39,597 bases of DNA from Bryobacterales bacterium (GCA_025463005.1 JAOAPR010000196.1:1-39597); one strand, 5' to 3'. Shown: positions 15,548-24,162, counted from the first letter of the stretch. Made by a program: numbers and translations. Notes: generated by a model from the letters alone, not told the origin.

Positions 15548-17760
15548 TGCGACAGGCAGCAGCGGCTTTATTCGGCGCGGGATTCACGGTAGCAGCCTGC
15601 TACGCTGCCGGAGCGCTTCTGATCGACCAGTTGCGGGCCGTGCTGCGGCGGGATGAGCGAATTCCTCTGGCCTTTGTGCTGGGAGCTGCGTGTTTGCACC
15701 TGCTGATATTCGCCATTCTGGCGCTGCGCGTCGCATATTGGCCGGTGCTCGCGGCAGTGCTGGCCGTCACCATCGCGGCTGCGCTCGGGACCGGGGCGTG
15801 GCGCGGCATCCGCACGGAAACCGGCAAGCCGGTGGCGCCATTAAGCAAGACGCTGCAGGTGATGTTTGCTTCGTGCGCGGGCGTTTTCGCTATCGTTTAT
15901 TTTGTGAACGCATGGGCTCCCGAGACGAGCCCGGACGGTGCGGGCTATCATCTGGCGCTGGTGGCGCGCGAGCTAAGAGCCCACGGATTCGAGCCGATTA
16001 CGAATAACCTGTACGCGATGCTGGGCGCCGGCGTCGAGATGCTGTTTGTACCGGCGTTCGCGATCGGGCGGCATTCCGCAGCGGCGCTGGTTCACTTCGC
16101 GTTCACGATAGCGCTGGCTCTGATGATGCTGGCGTATGGACGCCGGGTCGGGAAACCGTGGGCGGGAGCGGCCGGCGCGCTGCTTACCTTCGTAAGCCCG
16201 ATTGTCGGCGCTTCAGGATCCTCTGCCTACGTGGATGTAGCGACGGCGGCGATCGTGTTCGCGGTGTTCTACTGGACCGAGATATGGGATGAACAGCACG
16301 GGCTGCGTTTACTCATCCCCGTGGGACTGCTGGCGGGCTACGCGTACGCGGCCAAGTACACGGCATTTCCCATTGCGATCTACGCGCTGGGGTTCGTGGC
16401 GTGGCGCAGCAAGCGGCTGCGGCCAGTCCTGATAGTGGCTGGCTGCGCCCTGATCATGGCGGGTCCGTGGATTGCTCGCAACTGGATCTGGTACCAGAAT
16501 CCGCTGGCGCCTTTCGGGAACTGGCTGTTCCGGAATCCGTACTTGCACGTGATTTTCGAACAAGACTACGCGGCATGGCTGCGAAACTATGGGATGCCGA
16601 GCCTGCGGCCGCTGGCGCTGGAGACGACCATTCGCGGAGGATACATTGGCGGAATCATCGGACCGGCATTTCTGCTCTTGCCCGTGGCGCTGGTCGCGCT
16701 GCGGTATCGGGCTGGCAGGCGGCTGCTGCTGGCGGGCGCGCTGGTGTTTTCAACTTACTTCACCAACATCGGAGCGCGCTTCTTAATTCCCTGCCTGCCC
16801 TTCTTCTCTCTGGCTCTGGGAATGGCCTTGGGTGAAGCGGCTCCGTTCCTGGCAGTCCTGATACTGTTCCAAGCGGCGGCTTCGTGGCCTCCGGTCCTGA
16901 ACCGCTACGTCAATCCGGGCTGTTGGAGGCTGGTGCGGTTTCCCTACTACGCAGCGCTGCGAATCACCCCGCAGGACGAATTCCTGCGCGAGAACAACTC
17001 CGGATATGGCGTCGCTCGCATGATCGAAGCCAAGGTGCCGGCCGGAGAACCCGTTCTCACGATGACCGGTGTTCCGGACTCGTACACCACGCACGAGATT
17101 CTGGTGAGCTTCCAATCCGCCGGCAACCAGGCTCTGACCGATACCGTCAACATGGGCTGGGCCGCAGCGTTCCAGCCGACCGTGGCGCGAGTGTTTCAAT
17201 TTCCGGAACGCAAAGCGCGGCGAATGCGCGTGGTGCAGACAGCTCAGGCCGCGTATCCCGAGCAGTGGAACGTTCACGAGCTGCGGTTCTATTATCACGG
17301 CCAGGAACTGCCGCGCCGGCTGGAGTGGCGGCTGCGGGCTTGGCCCAATCCGTGGGAGGTGCAGATGGCCTTCGACAACTCCCTGGCGACCCGCTGGAGA
17401 TCACAGGAGGTTGCAAGCCCGGGGATGTACCTGGATGCTGATTTCGGACGGGACGAGTCCGTGGACGAAGTGCGGCTGATCACATCCTCCGATTTTGAAC
17501 GGATCCGGCTGCGGGTCGAATCCATGAGCCCGGCGGGCGAATGGGAAAAGGTCGCCGAAAATCCCCGGCTGGTGTCTCTGGCAGTACCGCAAGGAATCCG
17601 GCGGATGGCGACGTATGAGATGCACGCGCGCGGGGTTCATTATCTGATGATCTACGACGTAAATTACGGCGCCGACGATTTTGCCGAAGATCCGGAGGCG
17701 TGGGGACTGAAGCTGATCGGCCGCGACTACCAGGCGCGGCTGTACCAGACTATCTGGTGA
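15547..17760 (+). CDS. GT-C-type membrane glycosyltransferase with C-terminal discoidin-like domain
   Basis: 737 aa. About ten hydrophobic helices between residues 5 and 440. After the third helix an acidic motif ETSPDGAGYHL occupies the place of the catalytic loop of ArnT/PMT-like polyprenyl-phosphate-sugar transferases. The last ~180 residues leave the membrane and contain DNSLATRWRSQE, GMYLDADFGRDESVDEVRL, a pattern like F5/8 type C (discoidin) carbohydrate-binding domains. It probably transfers a lipid-linked sugar outside the membrane. The start is the ATG at 15547, overlapping the lipoprotein stop; its own stop overlaps the BadF start (TGATG). Confidence 0.8.
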   Translation: MRQAAAALFGAGFTVAACYAAGALLIDQLRAVLRRDERIPLAFVLGAACLHLLIFAILALRVAYWPVLAAVLAVTIAAALGTGAWRGIRTETGKPVAPLSKTLQVMFASCAGVFAIVYFVNAWAPETSPDGAGYHLALVARELRAHGFEPITNNLYAMLGAGVEMLFVPAFAIGRHSAAALVHFAFTIALALMMLAYGRRVGKPWAGAAGALLTFVSPIVGASGSSAYVDVATAAIVFAVFYWTEIWDEQHGLRLLIPVGLLAGYAYAAKYTAFPIAIYALGFVAWRSKRLRPVLIVAGCALIMAGPWIARNWIWYQNPLAPFGNWLFRNPYLHVIFEQDYAAWLRNYGMPSLRPLALETTIRGGYIGGIIGPAFLLLPVALVALRYRAGRRLLLAGALVFSTYFTNIGARFLIPCLPFFSLALGMALGEAAPFLAVLILFQAAASWPPVLNRYVNPGCWRLVRFPYYAALRITPQDEFLRENNSGYGVARMIEAKVPAGEPVLTMTGVPDSYTTHEILVSFQSAGNQALTDTVNMGWAAAFQPTVARVFQFPERKARRMRVVQTAQAAYPEQWNVHELRFYYHGQELPRRLEWRLRAWPNPWEVQMAFDNSLATRWRSQEVASPGMYLDADFGRDESVDEVRLITSSDFERIRLRVESMSPAGEWEKVAENPRLVSLAVPQGIRRMATYEMHARGVHYLMIYDVNYGADDFAEDPEAWGLKLIGRDYQARLYQTIW

Positions 17761-18695
17761 TGCGGCTGTACGTGGGCATCGATGGGGGCCAATCCAGCAC
17801 TACGGCCTTGATCGGCGACGAGGCTGGTCGCGTGCTGGGATCAGGGCTGGCGGGACCCTGCAACCATGCGGCGGCAAGCGAGGGGCGGCGGAAGTTCGTC
17901 ACGTCGATGGCGGACAGCCTGAGCCAGGCTGCGGAATCGGCAGGCCTTACCGGACCAGAGGTGTTCGAGGCGGCGTGCCTGGGATTGAGCGGCGGTCCCG
18001 ACGACAAAGAAGCGCTGGCCAAAGAGATGATCCGCGCGGAGCGCTATCTGGTTACGCACGACGCGCATATCGCGCTGGCGGGCGCGACGGGCGGCGAACC
18101 GGGGATCATCGTGATCGCGGGCACGGGGTCGATCGCCTTCGGAAGGAATGCTGCGGGTGTGACCGCGCGCGCCGGCGGCTGGGGGTACGTTTTCGGCGAC
18201 GAGGGCGGCGCGTTCGACCTGGTGAGGCAGGCGCTGCGGGCGATCCTGCGGAATGAGGAAGGATGGGGTCCCCGGACGGCCCTGCGCGACGCAATGCTCG
18301 AAGCGACGGGGGCGCGCGATGGGAATCAGCTACTGCATCGTTTTTATACCGACGAATACCCCCGCGATCGGGTGGCGGGCTGGGCGAATTTAATTGACGA
18401 GGCGGCGCGCGCGGGAGATACGGTAGCGGGCGACATCCTGGGATCGGCAGCTCAGGCGCTGGCGACAATGACCGCCGCGGTGCGCCGGCAATTATTCGGA
18501 TCGGGCGAACCGGTCGACGTACGTTACAGCGGCGGAGTATTCGGAAGCGATCCGCTGCTGGCCCGGTTTCGAATGCTGGTGGAGCTGGAGGAAGGAACGC
18601 GGGTATCGGCTCCCCAGCACAATGCGGCGGAGGGGGCGCTGCTGGAGGCGTACCGGATTGGCGGGGCTAGAGCCCGTTTGCTGAACATCTCCTAA
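17760..18695 (+). CDS. BadF/BadG/BcrA/BcrD-type ATPase, probable N-acetylglucosamine kinase
   Basis: 311 aa, ASKHA fold. Phosphate-1 motif GIDGGQSSTT (6-15), the sugar/adenosine segment IVIAGTGSIAFG, and GWGYVFGDEGGAFDL match NAGK-like kinases that phosphorylate GlcNAc to GlcNAc-6-phosphate. The cysteine ligands of the iron-sulfur BadF activators are not seen, which favours kinase over 2-hydroxyacyl-CoA dehydratase activator. It is coupled to the GT-C gene and is followed by YvcK and GlmU, which also deal with UDP-GlcNAc. Confidence 0.85.
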   Translation: MRLYVGIDGGQSSTTALIGDEAGRVLGSGLAGPCNHAAASEGRRKFVTSMADSLSQAAESAGLTGPEVFEAACLGLSGGPDDKEALAKEMIRAERYLVTHDAHIALAGATGGEPGIIVIAGTGSIAFGRNAAGVTARAGGWGYVFGDEGGAFDLVRQALRAILRNEEGWGPRTALRDAMLEATGARDGNQLLHRFYTDEYPRDRVAGWANLIDEAARAGDTVAGDILGSAAQALATMTAAVRRQLFGSGEPVDVRYSGGVFGSDPLLARFRMLVELEEGTRVSAPQHNAAEGALLEAYRIGGARARLLNIS

Positions 18696-18752
18696 GGCGA
18701 TTTCCTGAACCGGTCAGGTGAACGGGGCTGGCGGATAGCCCAGGGAGGGGGC

Positions 18753-18780
18753 TTGACACGGTTACGCGGGTGACTAGAAT
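18753..18780 (+). promoter_or_regulatory. Sigma-70-type promoter for the 54-aa zinc-ribbon gene and yvcK
   Basis: Perfect -35 TTGACA at 18753-18758, 16-base spacer, -10 TAGAAT at 18775-18780. The predicted start lies near 18787, leaving a short leader before the ATG at 18800. It is the best promoter match in the window. Confidence 0.75.
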
Positions 18781-18799
18781 AGGGGTAATCTAGTTTGCT

Positions 18800-18964
18800 A
18801 TGCCCGGCTGTGAGCATAAGCGCTCGGAATTCCTGATGCGGCGGGATGGGGTCGACTACGTGCACTGCATAGACTGCGGTCAAGTTTTCGAATCCGACGA
18901 TCTCGAACAGGTTTCCTTGTACGACGATTCCGAGGAAGAGCCTCGCCAGAAAAAGGCGTCGTAA
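18800..18964 (+). CDS. 54-aa zinc-ribbon-like small protein
   Basis: Small gene placed 20 bases after a strong promoter and 46 bases before yvcK. It encodes a C-x-H (Cys4, His6) and a C-x-x-C (Cys23, Cys26) pair, the ligand set of a single zinc ribbon, followed by an acidic and then a basic tail (SEEEPRQKKAS). No known name. It may bind RNA, DNA or protein. Ordered ligands, promoter and conserved-looking core (SEFLMRRDGVDYVHCIDC) make coding likely. Co-transcription with yvcK is probable. Confidence 0.7.
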   Translation: MPGCEHKRSEFLMRRDGVDYVHCIDCGQVFESDDLEQVSLYDDSEEEPRQKKAS

Positions 18965-19010
18965 TCTCGTAATCTCCATTGCGCTGTGAGATCCTCAAAG
19001 TACCTCTACG

Positions 19011-20048
19011 ATGAGTGAAGGTGTGCGTTCAGAACCGCTGCGTATTGTCTCGATGGGAGGCGGCACCGGACTGGCAACATTATTAAGGGGATTGAAACGT
19101 TACGCCCAGGCGGCCGAGGGCGCGCTCGAGATCACGGCCGTGGTTACCGTAACGGACGACGGCGGCAGCTCCGGGCGGCTGCGGCGCGACTTCGATGTCC
19201 TTCCTCCCGGCGATATCCGCAGCTGCATGGTGGCGATGTGCCAGGATGAGGCGCTTCTTTCGCGGCTGTTCAACTATCGTTTTACGGGCGGGCGCGGGCT
19301 CAAGGGACACAGCTTCGGAAACTTGTTTCTCACCGCCATGACCCACCTGACCGGCGACTTCGCTCACGCCGTAAAACTGTCCTCGGAAGTGCTGGCGGTG
19401 CGAGGACGGATCTACCCTTCGACCGCGGCCAACGTAAGACTGGAGGCGACGCTGGCGGGGGGAACGAAAGTGAGCGGGGAGACGCGCATCAGCCGCAGCA
19501 CGCGGGCCATCGAGCGGGTGGAACTGCGCCCGCGCCGGGCACGCCCGCTTAAGGAGACCCTGGAAGCGATCGCGCAAGCGGATCTGATCACGCTGGGACC
19601 GGGCTCGCTCTACACCAGCGTGATCCCGAATCTTCTGGTGGAAGGGATTCCGCAGGCCCTGGCGGCCTCGCCGGCAGTGAAGGTGTATTTTACGAATCTC
19701 ATGACGCAGCCCGGCGAAACCATCGGTATGCGCGCCTCCGATCACATGGCGGCTCTAGTGCGACACGCGCGGCGGCGCGGCTCGCGCCTGATGGACGTGT
19801 GCGTCGTCAACACCGGTTCGATTTTGCGAAAGGCGCTGGAGCAATATCGCACGCGCGAAGCCCGCCCGGTGGAGAACGATGTGAGTAATCTCGAAGCGAT
19901 GGGCGTGAAGGTCCTGGAGGCCGATCTGGTGCGCATCGCGGGACGGCGGATGCAGGATAAAATCCGGCACGATCCGGGAGCGATCAGCGCGATCGCCGTT
20001 GAACTGGCGCAGCAAGGTCGCCGGGCGAAGGAGCGGCTGGCTTCATGA
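19011..20048 (+). CDS. yvcK: YvcK/CofD-like protein (gluconeogenesis factor, UDP-GlcNAc-binding)
   Basis: 345 aa, typical length. Motifs: MGGGTGLATLLRGLK (15-29), TVTDDGGSSGRLRRDFDVLPPGDIRSC, FGNLFLTAM, ITLGPGSLYTSVIPNLLV and NLMTQPGET. YvcK proteins share the CofD fold but lack LPPG:FO transferase activity; in Bacillus and mycobacteria they bind UDP-GlcNAc and are needed for cell-wall homeostasis and gluconeogenic growth. RapZ/WhiA, the usual neighbours, are absent; GlmU follows with ATGA overlap, which fits UDP-GlcNAc sensing. Confidence 0.92.
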   Translation: MSEGVRSEPLRIVSMGGGTGLATLLRGLKRYAQAAEGALEITAVVTVTDDGGSSGRLRRDFDVLPPGDIRSCMVAMCQDEALLSRLFNYRFTGGRGLKGHSFGNLFLTAMTHLTGDFAHAVKLSSEVLAVRGRIYPSTAANVRLEATLAGGTKVSGETRISRSTRAIERVELRPRRARPLKETLEAIAQADLITLGPGSLYTSVIPNLLVEGIPQALAASPAVKVYFTNLMTQPGETIGMRASDHMAALVRHARRRGSRLMDVCVVNTGSILRKALEQYRTREARPVENDVSNLEAMGVKVLEADLVRIAGRRMQDKIRHDPGAISAIAVELAQQGRRAKERLAS

Positions 20049-21496
20049 GCTCGGATCTCATGAACACAAATTTCATGAACACTACGGTTGTAATTCTGGC
20101 GGCGGGCCTGGGCACGCGCATGCGATCCAAACGGGCCAAGGTGTTGCATCGCGCGGGGGGGCTCACGCTGGTGGAACACGTCGCAGCCGCTGCCGCTGCG
20201 GTGGCGCCGCGCGAGCGCATCATCGCGGTGACCGGTCACCAGGCTGAGGAAGTGGAAGCGATCCTCCAACCGTACGGCATCGGGTTCGTTCGGCAGCTCG
20301 GACAAAAAGGCACGGGGCACGCCCTGGCGGCTTGCCGCGAACGACTGAAAAATTTGGACGGGCTGCTGATGGTGTTGTACGGCGACACGCCGCTGCTTTC
20401 TCCCAGGACGCTCGAGCGGCTGCGCGATCTGCAGAGTACGTCGGGGACCGCGGCGACGCTCATCACCACGACGCTCGAGGATCCGTCAGGATACGGGCGG
20501 GTGATTCTCAACGACAAAGGCGACGTCACTGCCATCGTGGAGGAGAAGGCGGCGACGCCCCAGCAGAAATCGATCCGGCTGATCAACTCAGGAATCTATT
20601 GTTTTCAGGCGCCGCTCTTGTGGCGGCACGTTGTGGAACTCCGCCCCAACGCGGCTTCGGGCGAGCTGTATCTCACCGACATGGCCGAGATCCTGACGCG
20701 GCACGGCCATCGTGTGGGCGCGCTGCACATCGAGGATCCGGACGAGCTGCTGGGAATCAACACGCGTGTGGAACTGGCCGACGCGGACCGCGTATTGCGC
20801 GAGCGGAAATGCCGCGAGCTGATGCTGGCGGGGGTCACAGTCGAGCGGCCGGAGACGGTCACGATCGATATGCATGTGCAGGTCGGCGTCGATACAATCG
20901 TGGAACCGTTTACGCGGCTGCTAGGCTCGACCGAGATCGGCGAAGAGTGCCGCATCGGCGCGGGGGCGATCCTGGAATCGTCGATGGTGGCGGATCGCGT
21001 GGTGGTGGCGCCCTATACGCTGGTGGCGAACTCCCGGATCGAATCGGGCGCGCAGGTGGGTCCGTTCGCGCGCCTGCGCATGGATGCGCAGGTGGGGGCC
21101 GACGCACGCGTGGGCAATTTCGTCGAGCTGAAGAAGACCAAGCTCGGAAAAGGCGCGAAGAGCCAGCACCTGGCGTATTTGGGGGACTCGGAGATCGGCG
21201 CGGGCTCGAACATCGGCGCGGGAACTATCACCTGCAACTACGACGGCGAGCACAAGCACCAGACGCGCATCGGCGAGCACGCGTTTATCGGAAGCAATTC
21301 GACTCTGGTGGCGCCGGTGGAGATCGGCGCGAACAGCTACGTGGGCGCGGGCAGCGTGATCACGGATAATGTTCCGCCGGAAGCGCTGGCGCTGGGACGG
21401 GCGCGACAGGTCGTCAAACCGGGGTGGGTCAAGAAGGGCCGCAAGAAAGAGGCCGCGCCAGTCATCTCTAAAGACGGAGCCAAAGACGGCAAATGA
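20045..21496 (+). CDS. glmU: Bifunctional GlmU: GlcNAc-1-phosphate uridyltransferase / glucosamine-1-phosphate acetyltransferase
   Basis: 483 aa. N-terminal nucleotidyltransferase with LAAGLGTRMRSKRAK, QKGTGHAL, YGDTPLL and NSGIYCF. A linker is followed by a left-handed beta-helix of hexapeptide repeats with NFVELKKTKLGKG, HLAYLGDSEIG and GTITCNYDG, the acetyl-CoA and active-site loops. It makes UDP-GlcNAc for peptidoglycan and LPS in the cytoplasm. Start 20045 overlaps the yvcK stop (ATGA); a second ATG at 20075 directly before the catalytic loop is a plausible alternative. The basic C-terminus (KKGRKKEAA) is usual. Confidence 0.95.
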   Translation: MSSDLMNTNFMNTTVVILAAGLGTRMRSKRAKVLHRAGGLTLVEHVAAAAAAVAPRERIIAVTGHQAEEVEAILQPYGIGFVRQLGQKGTGHALAACRERLKNLDGLLMVLYGDTPLLSPRTLERLRDLQSTSGTAATLITTTLEDPSGYGRVILNDKGDVTAIVEEKAATPQQKSIRLINSGIYCFQAPLLWRHVVELRPNAASGELYLTDMAEILTRHGHRVGALHIEDPDELLGINTRVELADADRVLRERKCRELMLAGVTVERPETVTIDMHVQVGVDTIVEPFTRLLGSTEIGEECRIGAGAILESSMVADRVVVAPYTLVANSRIESGAQVGPFARLRMDAQVGADARVGNFVELKKTKLGKGAKSQHLAYLGDSEIGAGSNIGAGTITCNYDGEHKHQTRIGEHAFIGSNSTLVAPVEIGANSYVGAGSVITDNVPPEALALGRARQVVKPGWVKKGRKKEAAPVISKDGAKDGK

Positions 21497-21504
21497 ACGC
21501 GAAG

Positions 21505-21822
21505 CTATTTCGTCTTGTTCTTTGGCGCAGGAGTTGTCGCCGAGCGGACGATCACTAAAATCGCAGTATCGCTGTCATCGCCAGAGATATAGCGGACGGT
21601 GACGCGCTCTCGCAGGCGAAGGCGTCCGCCTTCGATCTTAGTCTGGGGATTCACGTGGAAGACGCGCTCTTCGGTCTTGCCTTGCAGGACACGCGACACC
21701 TTCAGATGATCCGCCGCATTTTCAACCAGCGTTCCCGTGAAATAGTTGTCCTGGTCTTCTTGTGCAGCGACGCCCCTCGTGCCAAAAAATGCGAGGGCTA
21801 GGACAATGAATAGCAGCTTCAT
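21505..21822 (-). CDS. Small secreted protein, DUF5666-like OB/beta-barrel
   Basis: 105 aa. Signal peptide (MKLLFIVLALAFFGTRGVAA) followed by a small beta domain (FTGTLVENAADHLKVSRVL, EERVFHVNPQTKIEGGRL, VTVRYISGDDSDTAILVIV). This pattern resembles DUF5666 or other OB-like periplasmic proteins of unknown role. The ATG at 21822 is preferred over a GTG two codons earlier. It is downstream of truB on the same strand (67-base gap) and convergent with glmU. Confidence 0.72.
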   Translation of the reverse strand: MKLLFIVLALAFFGTRGVAAQEDQDNYFTGTLVENAADHLKVSRVLQGKTEERVFHVNPQTKIEGGRLRLRERVTVRYISGDDSDTAILVIVRSATTPAPKNKTK

Positions 21823-21889
21823 CCGCACACTTCAGCATAATCAATATCCGCAGGCCCGCGAATGAAAAAACTTTCACTTGGGAAACGCT

Positions 21890-22771
21890 TCACAGCACCA
21901 GAACGGGATGATACAGATGCGGCAAGCGCGCTTCCCCAATGGCGACGAGCTGGCCTTCCGGGGTCACGGCTTTCACGAAGCGGACGGCGGGGCGGACGTG
22001 AAATGGGGAGATGCGAAAATCGCGCCCGTTGCGGATCTGCCCTGCGGTGAGCGCATCCACCATTTCCGCGGGGAATTCCGGCAGAAGCTGGGCTGCGGGG
22101 ATCACGGCCTCGTGGAAACGGCCGGCCTCGGCCAGCGTCACGAGCTGTACCAAGGTAAGGCCAGCCTCGATTTTGAAATCGCCGGAAGCGGTGCGGCGTA
22201 ACGATTTGAGGATCGCTCCGCAGCCTAGGGCTTGACCGGCTTCGTGCGCAATGCTGCGCAGATAGGTTCCGGCCGAGCAATGCACGCGAACCTCGGCTTC
22301 GCAGTTTTCCATGCGGACGATGTCGAGCGAGTAGACTTCCACATCCACGGGCTTCAACTCAACTGGTTCATGCTTGCGGGCCAGTTCATACGCCGGCCTT
22401 CCGGCGATCTTCTTGGCCGAGATCGGCGGCGGAACCTGGGCAAATGTGCCGCGAAATTTCTGGAGAGCGGCGTCCAGTTGTTCGCGATCGAGCACCACAT
22501 CCCGTGCCGGCGAGGTGGGCTGCCCGTCAGCGTCGTAGCTGTCGGTTGAGTAGCCGAAGTGAATGACGCCTTCGTAGACTTTATCGTTGCGGGTATAGAA
22601 CTGCGCCAGGCGCGTGGCGCGCCCGATCACCAGCGGCAGAACACCCGTCGCGCTGGGATCGAGGGTCCCCAGGTGACCGACTTTTTTTGTTCCAGCCAGG
22701 CGGCGGACCTTGTTGACGACGTCATGCGAGGTCCAGCCGGAAGGCTTGTCGACTACAACGGCTCCATCCAC
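21890..22771 (-). CDS. truB: tRNA pseudouridine(55) synthase TruB
   Basis: 293 aa. N-terminal VDKPSGWTSHDVVNKVRRL and the catalytic loop GHLGTLDPSATGVLPL with Asp38, then RPAYELAR, HCSAGTYLRSIAHEAG and LRRTASGDF. It isomerises U55 in the T-loop of tRNAs. The C-terminal PUA-like region is short. Shine-Dalgarno AGGTGG precedes the ATG. In many bacteria truB lies next to rpsO-pnp; here it is ~8 kb away. Confidence 0.95.
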   Translation of the reverse strand: MDGAVVVDKPSGWTSHDVVNKVRRLAGTKKVGHLGTLDPSATGVLPLVIGRATRLAQFYTRNDKVYEGVIHFGYSTDSYDADGQPTSPARDVVLDREQLDAALQKFRGTFAQVPPPISAKKIAGRPAYELARKHEPVELKPVDVEVYSLDIVRMENCEAEVRVHCSAGTYLRSIAHEAGQALGCGAILKSLRRTASGDFKIEAGLTLVQLVTLAEAGRFHEAVIPAAQLLPEFPAEMVDALTAGQIRNGRDFRISPFHVRPAVRFVKAVTPEGQLVAIGEARLPHLYHPVLVL

Positions 22772-22819
22772 CTTGTTACTGTAACAGCCACTTTAAACAA
22801 GGCGACGGCAACCAGCCTT

Positions 22820-23164
22820 TTAGCGGGTGGCTTTGGCAGCCTTTGTAACGGGCTCATAACCACAGGTAGCGGCCTTCTTCATGGCTTCCATGCCTTCCGA
22901 TGAAGAGAGCAGCGGCGTGGTTCGTACCGTGCGGCACGCGCCCCCCGCGGCCACGGCCATGGAGAACGCCGCGGCGCTGACGCTGTCCGGCATTTCGACC
23001 ACGCCGACGACATCGTAGTCGCCGAACGACAGCCAGAAGCGCTCGACGCGCCCGCCGAGTTTTTCAACCGGAGCCTTGATGGCCGCGGAACGGTCCTGCG
23101 GATTGTGGATCATCGTCGCCCACGTTTCCGGTGTATAACCGACTTGCAATAGATAGGACGCCAT
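22820..23164 (-). CDS. GYD domain protein
   Basis: 114 aa. YLLQVGYTPETWATMIHNPQDR, FWLSFGDYDVVGVVEMPDSVSAAAFSMAV is the GYD signature, a ferredoxin-like alpha/beta barrel dimer of unknown function. The start is supported by GAGAGGA upstream. It is 48 bases before truB on the same strand and probably transcribed with it. Confidence 0.88.
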   Translation of the reverse strand: MASYLLQVGYTPETWATMIHNPQDRSAAIKAPVEKLGGRVERFWLSFGDYDVVGVVEMPDSVSAAAFSMAVAAGGACRTVRTTPLLSSSEGMEAMKKAATCGYEPVTKAAKATR

Positions 23165-23237
23165 AGTGTTTCCTCTCGCGAAGTAAGTCTACACCCACCC
23201 GGTTACCGAAACAACGCCGCCAAGATACTATGAATCC

Positions 23238-23762
23238 ATGGCGGATCTCCAATATCCGATCGGTCGGTTTTCTTTTCCCGAGTCGACCACTCCAGAGGAA
23301 CGGCGGGCGTGGACCCGCGAGATTGCGCGCGCGCCGCACGAAATGCGCGCAGCCGTCGCCGGTCTTTCGGCGGAGCAATTGGATACACCCTACCGGCCCG
23401 GCGGCTGGACCGTTCGCCAGGTAGTGCATCATGTGCCGGACAGCCACATGAACGCGTTCGTCCGGTTCAAGCTCGCGCTCACCGAAGACCAGCCCGTCGT
23501 CAAGCCGTACGACGAGTCGCGCTGGGCTACGCTGGCAGACACGGGCTTGCCTGTCGAACCGTCGCTCGACCTGCTGGAGGCCTTGCACGTGCGCTGGGTG
23601 CGGCTGCTGGACTCGATGAGCGATAGCGATTATCAGCGGACGTTCGTGCATCCGGAATCCGGCACGCTGCGGCTGGATCAGTGGCTGGCGCAGTACGCCT
23701 GGCACGGGCGGCATCACGTCGCGCACATCACATCGCTGCGCAAGAAATTCCCCGGTGCTTAG
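23238..23762 (+). CDS. DinB/YfiT-family putative metal-dependent hydrolase (bacillithiol transferase-like)
   Basis: 174 aa four-helix bundle. YPIGRF at the N-terminus, GGWTVRQVVHHVPDSHMNAFVRFK and WHGRHHVAHI give the three histidine ligands of the DinB/YfiT metal site. YfiT/BstA proteins transfer bacillithiol or act on unknown thiols; bacillithiol synthesis cannot be checked here, so the substrate is open. The Shine-Dalgarno is weak. It ends just before a hairpin. Confidence 0.88.
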   Translation: MADLQYPIGRFSFPESTTPEERRAWTREIARAPHEMRAAVAGLSAEQLDTPYRPGGWTVRQVVHHVPDSHMNAFVRFKLALTEDQPVVKPYDESRWATLADTGLPVEPSLDLLEALHVRWVRLLDSMSDSDYQRTFVHPESGTLRLDQWLAQYAWHGRHHVAHITSLRKKFPGA

Positions 23763-23780
23763 CCGGTTTCGAAAAACCGG
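23763..23780 (+). terminator. Hairpin directly behind the DinB/YfiT gene
   Basis: Perfect 7-bp stem CCGGTTT / AAACCGG with tetraloop CGAA, starting on the base after the stop codon. There is no clear U-run, so it is a weak intrinsic terminator or a stabilising stem. Confidence 0.45.
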
Positions 23781-23898
23781 ACGCGTAAAACCGTGTAGTG
23801 GGTTACACGTACCACCTATACCTTTGGAGTAGTAACATTGCGCCCACGGCGAGCGTAGTATTCATCGCCGCCCGGTTTGCGGAGAACGGTGGTGCTCC

Positions 23899-24093
23899 GT
23901 GGATCTTACGTTATTACTGAAAGTTATCGCTCGCCTTGACCAGGCGCGCAAGGAATATAGCGAGGCTTTGGCCGCATCGGTTACGGAACGCGACACGATT
24001 CAAAACATACGCGCCAGGATCACGCTCGCAGCCGAAGAGTACGACCACTCCCTTAACGAATTCATTAAGTTCAACACCATAAAGCGGCCGTAA
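23899..24093 (+). CDS. Small 64-aa helical hypothetical protein
   Basis: GTG start at 23899. The peptide (MDLTLLLKVIARLDQAR..., ...AAEEYDHSLNEFIKFN) is almost wholly helical with heptad-like hydrophobic spacing, no signal and no membrane segment. No known family. The stop lies inside a strong hairpin. A short inverted repeat (CGTGTA / TACACG) lies upstream near 23792-23809. Confidence 0.5.
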   Translation: MDLTLLLKVIARLDQARKEYSEALAASVTERDTIQNIRARITLAAEEYDHSLNEFIKFNTIKRP

Positions 24094-24102
24094 TACGGCC
24101 GC
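24084..24102 (+). terminator. Hairpin overlapping the stop of the 64-aa gene
   Basis: GC-rich 7-bp stem GCGGCCG / CGGCCGC with loop TAATA that contains the TAA stop codon. It isolates the small gene from the cold-shock gene. No U-run follows. Confidence 0.45.
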
Positions 24103-24133
24103 AATTGTCGTCGGCTGGCGATGCCGTTTTTCC

Positions 24134-24162
24134 TTGCTTATGGCGGCTTTATGTGCTAGGAT
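24134..24162 (+). promoter_or_regulatory. Promoter of the cold-shock gene with long leader
   Basis: -35 TTGCTT at 24134-24139, 17-base spacer, -10 TAGGAT at 24157-24162. The predicted start near 24169 gives a leader of about 100 bases before the Csp ATG, a length typical of cold-shock mRNAs whose 5' leader acts as an RNA thermosensor. Confidence 0.6.

Noticed and set aside
20332-21369. 345-codon plus-strand frame inside glmU
   Set aside because: Alternative frame of GlmU, Arg/Gly-rich, no motifs.
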